64,000 bases of DNA from Aminobacterium mobile DSM 12262 (GTDB lineage Bacteria; Synergistota; Synergistia; Synergistales; Aminobacteriaceae). The stretch spans positions 930,001 through 994,000 of the forward strand of contig NZ_JAFZ01000001.1 of the NCBI RefSeq assembly GCF_000526395.1. The letters are read 5' to 3'. Within the stretch, counting starts at the first letter, position 1. The number at the start of each line of letters is the position of its first letter. The notes beneath the pieces were generated by a model. The model searched no databases, was not told the DNA's origin, and was given only the letters and a program-made list of their open reading frames with translations. The position numbers and the translations under genes are program-made. Positions 1-7,565 of the stretch are shown here, one piece after another.

Positions 1-137
1 ACGTAGGAAGTCATGTGGAGGTCCTTTCCAGGGCTTTCGGTATCCCTATTGCGGGGGAGAGTTTCTTTCTTCCCCATGTGGTTTCGAGAAAAAAGCAAGT
101 TATACCCCAGCTTATATCGGCTCTTCGTTCCTTGTAG
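1..137 (+). CDS. ppaC: Manganese-dependent inorganic pyrophosphatase, C-terminal end (partial)
   Basis: Only the last 44 codons are present, read from position 3 to the TAG at 135-137; the gene begins before the window. The tail carries SRKKQVIPQL, which matches the conserved SRKKQ signature near the C-terminus of family II (DHH/DHHA2) pyrophosphatases, preceded by a short AFGI...FFLP stretch typical of the same domain. The enzyme hydrolyses cytoplasmic pyrophosphate to phosphate. Identification rests on this short signature, so the family call is good but nothing can be said of the N-terminal catalytic half. Confidence 0.75.
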   Translation, partial: VGSHVEVLSRAFGIPIAGESFFLPHVVSRKKQVIPQLISALRSL

Positions 138-233
138 AAAAAGATATCCCATGGTGCTTCATTATTAATGGCGAGAGTAACAATAATTCATTCCTTTGAG
201 TTATTATAAAAGACGTGGTAGAAAAAGAAGGAG

Positions 234-2798
234 TTGAATACCCTGAAAAAAAGATCGATACTTCTTGTTGATGGGCATGCATTGGCATTTAGAGCGTTCT
301 ATGCCTTGCCAGAATTGAATGCCCCAGATGGTACACCTACAAACGCTATTTTAGGTTTTGTCAATATGCTCTTTAAAACAATTGACGAATGTAAACCGGA
401 TATGACGGCTGTTGTATTCGATGCCCCTGGCAAAACTTTCCGTCACATAGCATACCCTGAATATAAAATGGGTCGGAAACCAACGCCGGAAGAATATAAA
501 GTTCAAGTTCCACTCCTTCAGGAACTCATGGAATCTATGGGGATTCGGATTGTAGTCAAGGATGGGGTGGAGGCCGACGACGTTATAGCTTCCGCGGCAT
601 GTAGTGCTGCTCGTCTGGGGGTTGACGTTATAGCCTTGACCTCAGATAAAGACATTCTTCAGGTTCTTCAGCCCGGCGTAAGAATTATCAGGCCCATACG
701 GGGCGTTTCCGAGTTTAAAGATTACGACGAAAAAAATTTTGAAGCAGAATGGGGATTTCCTCCCTCCGCCATGCCAGACTACCTGGCCATGTTGGGAGAC
801 TCTGTAGACAATATTCCGGGGGTTCCTGGAGTTGGAGAGAAAACGGCGAAAAAGTTGCTCTCCCAATATGTGTCCCTTGAAGATATTTACGATCACTTGA
901 AAGATCTGAAGCCAGGACTACAAAAAAAGTTTGAAAACACGAAAGAGCAGGCCTTTAAGAGTCGGGAGCTTATTCGCTTAAAGTGCGATGTTCCTGTCAC
1001 TGCCGAGGAGTTTAGGCAGACAGACGTACAGTTCGAGAAATTCGAAGAGCTATGTCAACATCTCGGACTTTCAAAAATATACCAAAGGGTTAAGGAAGAA
1101 CAGTCTCCCTCCCTTGAGCTTCAGCAAGAAGAGCTTATTATTGGCGATGCCGTTGAGGGAAATTTGGACGAAGTCCTCGCAGGCGATACGTTGGCTCTTT
1201 TTGGTCAGGTTGAAGGAAGCTATCCTGTAGGTCTTTCAAAAGCCAGACTCGTTGTTCGCTCTCAGGACGGAGCCTTTTGGCATGGAGTAGTACAAAGTAC
1301 CGATGTTCCTCAGCCTCTAAAAAAATGGCTTCGTCATGGTCATGTTATTACATCGGATTATAAAATGTTGCAGGCCTTCCTGAAAGAAGATGCCCCAGCT
1401 CCGGAAAGAGTATGGGATGTTCAGGTAGCTCATTATCTGCTGCACCCCGACGCGAAGGCTCATAGTCCCTTGGAATGGTCGGGATCGGAAATATTCGATC
1501 CGATAGAAGGGGCTGGGTTGCTTTGGAAAACTAAAAATGAACTTGGAGAGCAGCTCGCTCGTTACGAAGGTCTTGTTGATGTAATGGATAAGATAGACCT
1601 TCCCTTGGTCCCTGTGTTGTGGAAGATGGAGAGTTGGGGGGTAGGCCTGGATACAAACTCCTTTGAAGCTCTGGAGAGAGACCTACAGGAACGGATTGGA
1701 GAGATAGAGGAGCGAATAGCTGACAAAGGGAATGAACGTATCAACCTTAATTCTCCAAAACAGGTTGCCTGGCTTCTCTTTGAAAAATTGCAGCTTCCTC
1801 CTATAAAAGAGACAAAAACAGGCTATTCTACAGACGTTACTGTGCTGGAAGAGCTCGTTAAAATGGATCTGCCTGAAAGCGAAGTACCGAAACTATTGCT
1901 GGAGCATCGCGAGTTATCTAAAATTCAGTCAGGTTTTGTCCATCCCTTGATGAGCGCTGTAAACCCAGAAACAGGGTTCATCCATGGAACTTTTGAATCC
2001 ACGTCTACTGGAACAGGTCGCCTAAGCAGCAGAGATCCTAACTTGCAGAATCTCCCCGCCTACGGCCATTGGTCGAATCGTTTGAAGGAGGGTCTTGTCC
2101 CGCACGCGAATGGCAATATATATGTAGGTGCCGACTATTCCCAAGTGGAGCTCAGGGTTCTTGCCCATCTTTGCGACGAAAAAAGGCTGAAAACGGCTTT
2201 TGAAGCTCAGCGCGATATACATACAGAAACAGCTTCATGGGTATTTAACATAGAGTCTGCGTTAGTGACCCCAGAACTTCGTCGTTTCGCAAAAGTGATT
2301 AATTTTGGAATTCTCTACGGCATGAGTTCCTACGGTTTGGCGAGTCGATTAGGTATAGGCCAACAAGAGGCAGGGGATATTATTAACCGATACTTTAAAG
2401 CCTTCCCGAAAGTAAGAGAATATGTGGAGGAAAGTTATAGAACGGCGAGAAAACGCGGGTATACTGTGACGGAGTTTGGCCGCATTCGCCCCCTTGATGA
2501 GGTATCGGTAAATCCTCGAGATCGGGGAGCCCTTAAAAGAATAGCGGTGAACACTCCTATTCAGGGGACAGCTGCTGACATAGCTCGGATAGCCATGGTG
2601 AATTTTAATCGTCATTTTAAAGATCAAGAGAAGGTCCATCTCGTTTTACAAATACACGACTCTCTTGTGTGTGAGTGTCCTGCTGAAGAGCGGGAATCTA
2701 TAGAGAAAGAATTGGCTGAGGTCATGGAATCTGCTGTAAAGCTTTCTGTTCCCTTGAAAGTAGAAACAAAATGGGGGAAATCCTTAGCAGAAGTCTAG
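234..2798 (+). CDS. polA: DNA polymerase I
   Basis: 854 residues from a TTG start placed 5 nt behind GAAGGAG. Residues 1 to about 290 form the 5' nuclease domain (GDSVDNIPG around 189). Residues about 300-470 are an exonuclease-like domain, and the rest is the family A polymerase with motif A DYSQVELR near 633, motif B RRFAKVINFGILYG near 683-696 and motif C HDS near 808. The DxE pair needed for 3'-5' proofreading is not visible (the region reads DTLALFG), so proofreading is probably lost, as in Taq and Bacillus enzymes. Role: Okazaki fragment processing and repair synthesis. It stands alone, with no tight operon partner. Confidence 0.97.
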   Translation: MNTLKKRSILLVDGHALAFRAFYALPELNAPDGTPTNAILGFVNMLFKTIDECKPDMTAVVFDAPGKTFRHIAYPEYKMGRKPTPEEYKVQVPLLQELMESMGIRIVVKDGVEADDVIASAACSAARLGVDVIALTSDKDILQVLQPGVRIIRPIRGVSEFKDYDEKNFEAEWGFPPSAMPDYLAMLGDSVDNIPGVPGVGEKTAKKLLSQYVSLEDIYDHLKDLKPGLQKKFENTKEQAFKSRELIRLKCDVPVTAEEFRQTDVQFEKFEELCQHLGLSKIYQRVKEEQSPSLELQQEELIIGDAVEGNLDEVLAGDTLALFGQVEGSYPVGLSKARLVVRSQDGAFWHGVVQSTDVPQPLKKWLRHGHVITSDYKMLQAFLKEDAPAPERVWDVQVAHYLLHPDAKAHSPLEWSGSEIFDPIEGAGLLWKTKNELGEQLARYEGLVDVMDKIDLPLVPVLWKMESWGVGLDTNSFEALERDLQERIGEIEERIADKGNERINLNSPKQVAWLLFEKLQLPPIKETKTGYSTDVTVLEELVKMDLPESEVPKLLLEHRELSKIQSGFVHPLMSAVNPETGFIHGTFESTSTGTGRLSSRDPNLQNLPAYGHWSNRLKEGLVPHANGNIYVGADYSQVELRVLAHLCDEKRLKTAFEAQRDIHTETASWVFNIESALVTPELRRFAKVINFGILYGMSSYGLASRLGIGQQEAGDIINRYFKAFPKVREYVEESYRTARKRGYTVTEFGRIRPLDEVSVNPRDRGALKRIAVNTPIQGTAADIARIAMVNFNRHFKDQEKVHLVLQIHDSLVCECPAEERESIEKELAEVMESAVKLSVPLKVETKWGKSLAEV

Positions 2799-2895
2799 GT
2801 TTTTACGTAGCCTTTAAGTAGTAAACTATGATAAAATACGCCGTTGGCATTAGATGTTATTAGCTACGGTTTATGTCAAGGGAGGCAGATTTGCT

Positions 2896-3996
2896 TTGAT
2901 AATGCGCTCGTTAAGAGAAAATGTTCGCTGGATTATGTTGGTTATTGTTGTTGTTTTCGTTCTATCTATTTTTGGTATGTATGGCTTTGGCGGTCGTCGT
3001 TCCGCTCCACAGCAGGAGGGTATGAGAGATTATCCAGTAGCTCAAATAGATGGGAAAAAGATAATGCGCTCATCTCTTGAGAACAACGTTCGTGATTACG
3101 TTGATCGGAATAATCTGAAGGATGTTACGTCGGAAGATTTGGCAGCTCTTCGGCAGGGTGTTCTCGACAATATGGTTATTCAAAATGAGCTTGCGAAAGC
3201 AGTTCAGAAGTCTGGAATAAAAGCTTCTGATGAGGAGATAGATGAGGTTGTAAAGCAGATTAGCTCTCAGTTCCCCACGAAAGAGGCTTTCCAGAAATAT
3301 CTCAACGATAGTGGAATTAAGATGGAAAACCTGAGGGCCAATATTGGAACACAGCTCGCTCAGCAAAAGTTGATAGAACAGTCAGCTGGTTCCGTGGTTG
3401 TTACATCAGATGATGTGCGAGAATTTTATGATAAGGGGAAGAATGTCTTCTTCCGTCAGCCAGCAGGCCGAAAAGTGGTTTTTGCGCGATTTATCAATCA
3501 GGATGTTGCAGCAGCCATGAGTATGGCAGTGAAGAAAGATAACTCCCAATGGGATGCCCTTCTAAAAAATGCCGCTTCTGGCGATGTGAAAGAAAGCATT
3601 TCTTACGACAAGCCTATTTTTATCGCTGAATCTGGCTTGCAAGATAAGTTTGCGTCTTTGAAAGAGCTTCCTATTGGTGGCGTTTCATCTCCTATAGAAA
3701 TAGCGAGTAACGACTATATGGTTATTCTGAATCGCGAAAATGTGGAAGAAAAGATTTTGTCTTTCGACGAAGTGAGCGGCGATATTAAGACGTTGCTTAC
3801 AAATCAGAAAAACCAGGAAGCACAGCGCCAATATATTAGTGGTTTGAAGGAAGAAGCGAAGATTGAGATTCTTGATACAACCATCTTCCCACAGCCAGTA
3901 GAGGCTGTTAAGCCAGCGGAAGCTACCTCTCAACCTGTTGCTTCTGGTGATCAAGAGCCAGTTTCCAGTGAGCCAGCGAGCGGAGATAAGAAATAA
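2896..3996 (+). CDS. SurA/PpiD-like membrane-anchored periplasmic chaperone
   Basis: 366 residues. I chose TTG 2896 because GGAGG at 2881-2885 lies 10 nt upstream; ATG 2902, two codons later, is the alternative. One transmembrane segment (about residues 12-32) follows a short basic N-terminus, so the bulk is periplasmic. The helical part to about residue 180 resembles the SurA N-terminal chaperone domain; the segment after it looks like a worn peptidyl-prolyl isomerase domain in the PpiD manner. The C-terminal tail (about 40 residues) is rich in Pro, Glu, Ala and Ser and probably unstructured. Likely role: holding outer-membrane or secreted proteins as they leave the translocon. Isomerase activity is doubtful. 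Confidence 0.8.
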   Translation: MIMRSLRENVRWIMLVIVVVFVLSIFGMYGFGGRRSAPQQEGMRDYPVAQIDGKKIMRSSLENNVRDYVDRNNLKDVTSEDLAALRQGVLDNMVIQNELAKAVQKSGIKASDEEIDEVVKQISSQFPTKEAFQKYLNDSGIKMENLRANIGTQLAQQKLIEQSAGSVVVTSDDVREFYDKGKNVFFRQPAGRKVVFARFINQDVAAAMSMAVKKDNSQWDALLKNAASGDVKESISYDKPIFIAESGLQDKFASLKELPIGGVSSPIEIASNDYMVILNRENVEEKILSFDEVSGDIKTLLTNQKNQEAQRQYISGLKEEAKIEILDTTIFPQPVEAVKPAEATSQPVASGDQEPVSSEPASGDKK

Positions 3997-4005
3997 GTAA
4001 AGAGC

Positions 4006-4034
4006 TTGACAGAACCGGGTTCCCTTAATAGAAT
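4006..4034 (+). promoter_or_regulatory. Sigma-70 type promoter of tRNA-Ser(GCU)
   Basis: TTGACA at 4006-4011 and TAGAAT at 4029-4034 are separated by exactly 17 nt, and the -10 box ends about 20 nt before the tRNA. This is a near-consensus housekeeping promoter. Confidence 0.85.
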
Positions 4035-4054
4035 AGACCCCGCAGTCTATTGGA

Positions 4055-4144
4055 GGAGAGATGGCCGAGTGGTCGAAGGCGCTCGCCTGCTAAGTGAGTG
4101 AGGCTTTACCGCCTCCGAGGGTTCAAATCCCTCTCTCTCCGCCA
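4055..4144 (+). tRNA. tRNA-Ser (anticodon GCU)
   Basis: Seven-base acceptor arm GGAGAGA pairs with TCTCTCC. The anticodon stem CTCGC/GTGAG carries loop CTGCTAA, so the anticodon is GCU (serine AGC/AGU). A long variable arm GAGGC/GCCTC marks the class II fold of tRNA-Ser. The T arm is GAGGG-TTCAAAT-CCCTC. CCA is encoded at 4142-4144. Confidence 0.97.
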
Positions 4145-4163
4145 TTTAATAAAAGTAATATAA

Positions 4164-4194
4164 AGCTCAGGCCTGAGTGGTCTGGGCTTTTTTT
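4164..4194 (+). terminator. Rho-independent terminator after tRNA-Ser(GCU)
   Basis: A 10-bp stem AGCTCAGGCC/GGTCTGGGCT with loop TGAGT is followed by a run of seven T. It overlaps the stop codon of the converging small gene at 4193. Confidence 0.9.
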
Positions 4195-4423
4195 ATGGTT
4201 TCTCATCAACTATGATTCGGTATTCGCATGAAGTTTTATTTATAAGGGTTTCCAGAAGTTCGGAGAGATTAGCTCCATGTATGTCAGTCTTTTCTTTTCT
4301 TCCTTCCTTAGTGTTGCTTTGATAAAGTACGAAAGATCCGCCTTCTTGAAGAGCGTAATACCAGGTAATCGTGTTCCCCGCGCTGTCTATTTTTCTGTAA
4401 ATGACAGGCCCTTTTTTGTTCAT
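4193..4423 (-). CDS. Small protein of unknown function
   Basis: 76 residues. ATG at 4423 is chosen because GGGAGGTGAA sits about 7 nt upstream; a longer reading from 4456 has no such site. The protein is charged and soluble, with no membrane segment and no motif I recognise. It converges on the tRNA-Ser terminator. The strong ribosome site supports expression, but the function is unknown. Confidence 0.6.
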   Translation of the reverse strand: MNKKGPVIYRKIDSAGNTITWYYALQEGGSFVLYQSNTKEGRKEKTDIHGANLSELLETLINKTSCEYRIIVDEKP

Positions 4424-4465
4424 CGTAAAGTTCACCTCCCAAAGTATTGATACCAATAAGATACC

Positions 4466-4729
4466 ATGATTCGAAGGTTCTGCAAAAGTCTACAGCCCCA
4501 AAAACCTGTAAATAACGCTCTTCGTGCGGTTATTTCCCTTCAAACAGCGAAGCAGCAAGCGGAAAGCTCTAAAGAAGCGATGGAAGCAGAGGCAGCGCTT
4601 TTTGACGAATTGCCGAATCCAGCGGGATATGCGTGGCTCTTGCGAAATATACGCCCGGTAAAGGCCTTTAATGTTCGAGGAATGCCAGGTTTATTTGAAG
4701 TAGAGGATAACTTGATAAAATACCTCTGA
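4466..4729 (+). pseudogene. Probable remnant of an ASCH-domain protein
   Basis: An 87-codon frame. The last 40 residues (YAWLLRNIRPVKAF then GMPGLFEV) resemble the end of ASCH/PUA-like RNA-binding domains, which often close with YGW-L-N-RP...G-LGLFEV. The first half does not resemble the conserved N-terminal ASCH strand and motif, and no convincing ribosome site precedes the ATG. I read it as a truncated relic carried in by phage or plasmid sequence, next to other decayed sequence at 4740-5310. A short functional protein is not excluded. Confidence 0.4.
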
Positions 4730-4739
4730 TTGAATTTAC

Positions 4740-4985
4740 ATGGGAATATGGGCTCAGGCTATGTTTATGTTAGGGAAAGGTTTAACGAAAACCTCTTACG
4801 CATTGGAACTTCAGCAGCGATGTCTTCTGAAACAAATCAGGGGAACAGAAACATGGTTATCGATGAGGTAGCAAAACAGCTTTTCGAAGCGAGGTGAATT
4901 GCCCTCTGCTGAATGAAAGTGTATCAAATACTTGAGATGCCCTAGCCTCGGCCTTTTCCAGGGCATCGTTAAGATTATCGAAGGC
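4740..4985. other. Stretch without an intact gene
   Basis: A 49-codon plus-strand frame (4748-4897) and the minus-strand continuation of the broken gene at 4986-5309 overlap here. Neither has a good ribosome site. I see no RNA gene. It appears to be decaying accessory DNA. Confidence 0.5.
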
Positions 4986-5309
4986 CTAGCTAACGGAGCT
5001 CACTCTCATAACGCTGCTGTTTCTGAAGCTGTTATAAGTTTTCAGTGCCCCCCTTGTTGAGCCATTTTGCGAAATTTCTTCCATAGCCTTTGTTTGGATA
5101 TGCCCTCCATACTCAAAAAGAAAATTTCCATAATCCCCACCATTTAGCAGTCAGTCTGCAACCTCCACAGTGAGCACCGAATCATCGGTAAATTTAGTTA
5201 TGGGAGTTCGAGGCGACAATTCTTCAATTTCCCTTGTCAAAATGTATCGTTCTACCGTTTGTTGCCATGTTTCCTCGGTGTGAAAAAGCCTTGCCACGTT
5301 TCCGGACAT
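4986..5309 (-). pseudogene. Broken gene of unknown family
   Basis: A minus-strand frame starts at ATG 5309 with GGGAGGG 7 nt upstream, a strong ribosome site. After 52 codons it meets TGA at 5151-5153, yet the same frame reads on protein-like for 54 more codons (LLNGGDYGNFLFEYGG and onwards) to TAG at 4986-4988, and stays protein-like beyond that. A single base change of TGG to TGA would explain the first stop. I do not recognise the family. Selenocysteine use of the TGA seems unlikely because no SECIS-like hairpin is evident directly after it, but I cannot exclude it by eye. Confidence 0.4.
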
Positions 5310-5461
5310 GCAGAATCCCTCCCATTGAAAGAGAATTCCTTAAAAATGTCAGGGTGGCTTTTGGGGGCTTAAAATTGTAGTGCGATTCTAGAACGACGGT
5401 GTACGTCTTTTGCACGAGCTTTTCATCTCGAAGGAAATACGGTAAAATATCCCCTAAAAGG

Positions 5462-5490
5462 TTGCATGAATGCCTGTTCCGTGGTAATAT
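5462..5490 (+). promoter_or_regulatory. Promoter of tRNA-Arg(ACG)
   Basis: TTGCAT at 5462-5467 and TAATAT at 5485-5490 are spaced by 17 nt; the tRNA starts 17 nt after the -10 box. Confidence 0.7.
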
Positions 5491-5506
5491 TTCCTCCGTT
5501 CAAGAT

Positions 5507-5583
<77 letters not shown>

Positions 5584-5596
5584 TTTAGATTCGTCA

Positions 5597-5626
5597 ACCG
5601 CTCTTCATATGAAGAGCGGTTTTTTT
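5597..5626 (+). terminator. Terminator after tRNA-Arg(ACG)
   Basis: A perfect 10-bp stem ACCGCTCTTC/GAAGAGCGGT with loop ATAT is followed by six T. Confidence 0.92.
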
Positions 5627-5903
5627 ATTGCAATGGCAGTTTGCCCGTAGATCTACAGAGCTTTCTTCACAGCGTTACGTAAGTTTTTATTGTGATTAAG
5701 CAGATTGCGCCCTTCTATCTTACTTCCCCCAATACGTAGTTCTTGCTTCTCAGATGGCAGGCATGGGGTTCTTGCTTGGCAGGCGACTCAGATAATAAGA
5801 GCTTTTCCTCATTCTTAAAGTGCCTCTTGTTAATAATATTTCAAAAACATAGTAAAATAGTCCTGCTTGTATGTGCCCATCAGAGTTCAGTGGAGGTGGT
5901 GAG

Positions 5904-6590
5904 GTGAGTAACTACTACGCAGAGAACCTGAGTTCGGCGAAGCTGTTTCAAGTTTACGATACTAATATTGATCGAGTTAAGCAGTATTTGCGGGAAGAAA
6001 TAGATTTTGTTCGTCGCAATGTACATGATCATGAGAAAGTATTGGAATTAGGGTGTGGTTATGGGCGAATCATGAAGGAATTGGCTCCTCATGTGGCTTC
6101 TATAATGGGAATAGATATATCTCCAGATTCTGTAAGGTTCGGCGAGGAGTATTTAAAAGGTTGCTCGAACTGCGAAATAAAAGTGATGGATGCCCATGTG
6201 CTCCAGTTCGGGCCAATTTTTGATGTTGTTCTTTGCCTCCAGAACGGTATTTCCGCCCTAAAAGGGAATGAAAGTAATCTTATTGCCCAGAGCCTTAAAG
6301 TTCTTGTTCCAGGAGGAAGAGCTTATTTTAGTACCTATAGCGCTAAATTTTGGAATCATAGACTAGCTTGGTTCCATGAGCAGGCAGATAAAGGGTTGCT
6401 CGGCGAGATTGATATGGAAAAAACCAAAGATGGACATATTGTATGTAAAGATGGTTTCGTAGCGCATACTTGTCGCCCGGAGGATTTTAAAGAATTAGCA
6501 GAACAGACTAGTTATACATATCTGATCCAAGAAGTAGATGACTCAAGCCTCTTTTTAGTTATAGAGAAAAAGAAAAGGGTTTCTTCATAA
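5904..6590 (+). CDS. Class I SAM-dependent methyltransferase
   Basis: 228 residues from GTG 5904, with GGAGGTGG 5 nt upstream; a longer reading from 5871 lacks a ribosome site. Motif I VLELGCGYG lies at residues 46-54 and the acidic ribose-binding strand MGIDIS follows, so the protein should bind S-adenosylmethionine in a Rossmann fold. The methyl acceptor cannot be read from sequence: the C-terminal half is generic and the neighbours (a tRNA and a nicotinamidase gene) give no pathway. Soluble, cytoplasmic. Confidence 0.85.
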   Translation: MSNYYAENLSSAKLFQVYDTNIDRVKQYLREEIDFVRRNVHDHEKVLELGCGYGRIMKELAPHVASIMGIDISPDSVRFGEEYLKGCSNCEIKVMDAHVLQFGPIFDVVLCLQNGISALKGNESNLIAQSLKVLVPGGRAYFSTYSAKFWNHRLAWFHEQADKGLLGEIDMEKTKDGHIVCKDGFVAHTCRPEDFKELAEQTSYTYLIQEVDDSSLFLVIEKKKRVSS

Positions 6591-6746
6591 AGAACGTTAA
6601 AATCTCTTGGGAAGCTTCGGCTTTTATGGTCTGATTTCTCTCTCGTAGACATATTTAACATATTCCATTGGATTGCGTTTTGGAAAGCAGGTCGAACAGA
6701 GGGACCTTTCATGCTTCATAATCTTAAGAGGGGGAGTGGTGTTTAA

Positions 6747-7328
6747 ATGTTGTTAACGATTGGTGATGCTCTGATCGTAGTGGATGTGCAGCAAGATTTT
6801 TGCGAAGGGGGGAGTCTCGCTGTTCGTGGGGCCAATTCTATAATTTCCGTTATTAATAGTCTTGTACAGCTTGCTCAGAATCGAAAAATTCCAGTTTTCT
6901 TCTCTCGCGATTGGCACCCTTCCGATCATATAAGTTTTAAAAAACAGGGTGGTCTTTGGCCTCCCCATTGTGTTCAAGAAGAGAAAGGGGCAGCTTTCCA
7001 TCCTGGTCTCATTGTTCCCGACACGGCTTTTATTATAGATAAAGGAACATGTTGCGAGAAAGATGCTTATTCCGCTTTTGAGGGTACCGATTTATTGGAA
7101 AAACTTCATGCCCAGTCAATCCGGCGAATTTTTGTTTGTGGCTTAGCCACTGATTATTGTGTGAAGAGCACAGCCCTTGATGGCTTATCTCATGGATTTG
7201 ATGTCTACCTTGTTACTGATGGCATGAAGGGTGTCAATGTAAAGGAAGACGATAGCTGTAAAGCCTTGGAAGAACTAAAAGCAAAGGGTGCACGGCTTGT
7301 TACAAGCCATGATGTGGTTGAATCATAA
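6747..7328 (+). CDS. pncA: Nicotinamidase (isochorismatase-like hydrolase)
   Basis: 193 residues. The Asp-Lys-Cys triad is visible as D13 (VVDVQQDF), K99 (IDKGT) and C138 (ATDYCV). The metal-site residues of true nicotinamidases, D55, H57 and H61 (DWHPSDH), are all present, which separates it from other isochorismatase-fold enzymes. It deamidates nicotinamide to nicotinate for NAD salvage in the cytoplasm. A purine-rich GAGGGGGAGTG stretch lies before the ATG. It appears to be transcribed alone. Confidence 0.92.
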   Translation: MLLTIGDALIVVDVQQDFCEGGSLAVRGANSIISVINSLVQLAQNRKIPVFFSRDWHPSDHISFKKQGGLWPPHCVQEEKGAAFHPGLIVPDTAFIIDKGTCCEKDAYSAFEGTDLLEKLHAQSIRRIFVCGLATDYCVKSTALDGLSHGFDVYLVTDGMKGVNVKEDDSCKALEELKAKGARLVTSHDVVES

Positions 7329-7484
7329 TATAATTTTCAACACCTACGCCAATCATTTGCCAATAAGAAGCAATGCGCTTCATTGTTCGTGACCACTTGT
7401 GTTTGCTAACCACTTCTAGATAGAAGCGAACGGTTTGCATTCGGGGCGTACTCCCAAATGCAGTTGATTTTGTCTTTAGTCTGG

Positions 7485-7520
7485 AGCGAAAGGGCCCCTT
7501 TAGTAAGGAGCCCTTTCGTT
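7485..7520. terminator. Hairpin between pncA and feoB
   Basis: A long imperfect stem (CGAAAGGG/CCCTTTCG, continued inwards with one mismatch) lies between the converging pncA and feoB genes. Neither side has a strong T run, so it may be a weak two-way terminator or only an RNA-stabilising fold. Confidence 0.45.
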
Positions 7521-7565
7521 GTGCTGGTTTTGAAGGGGAGGTACTGTATGAAAAAGGTCCTTTAT

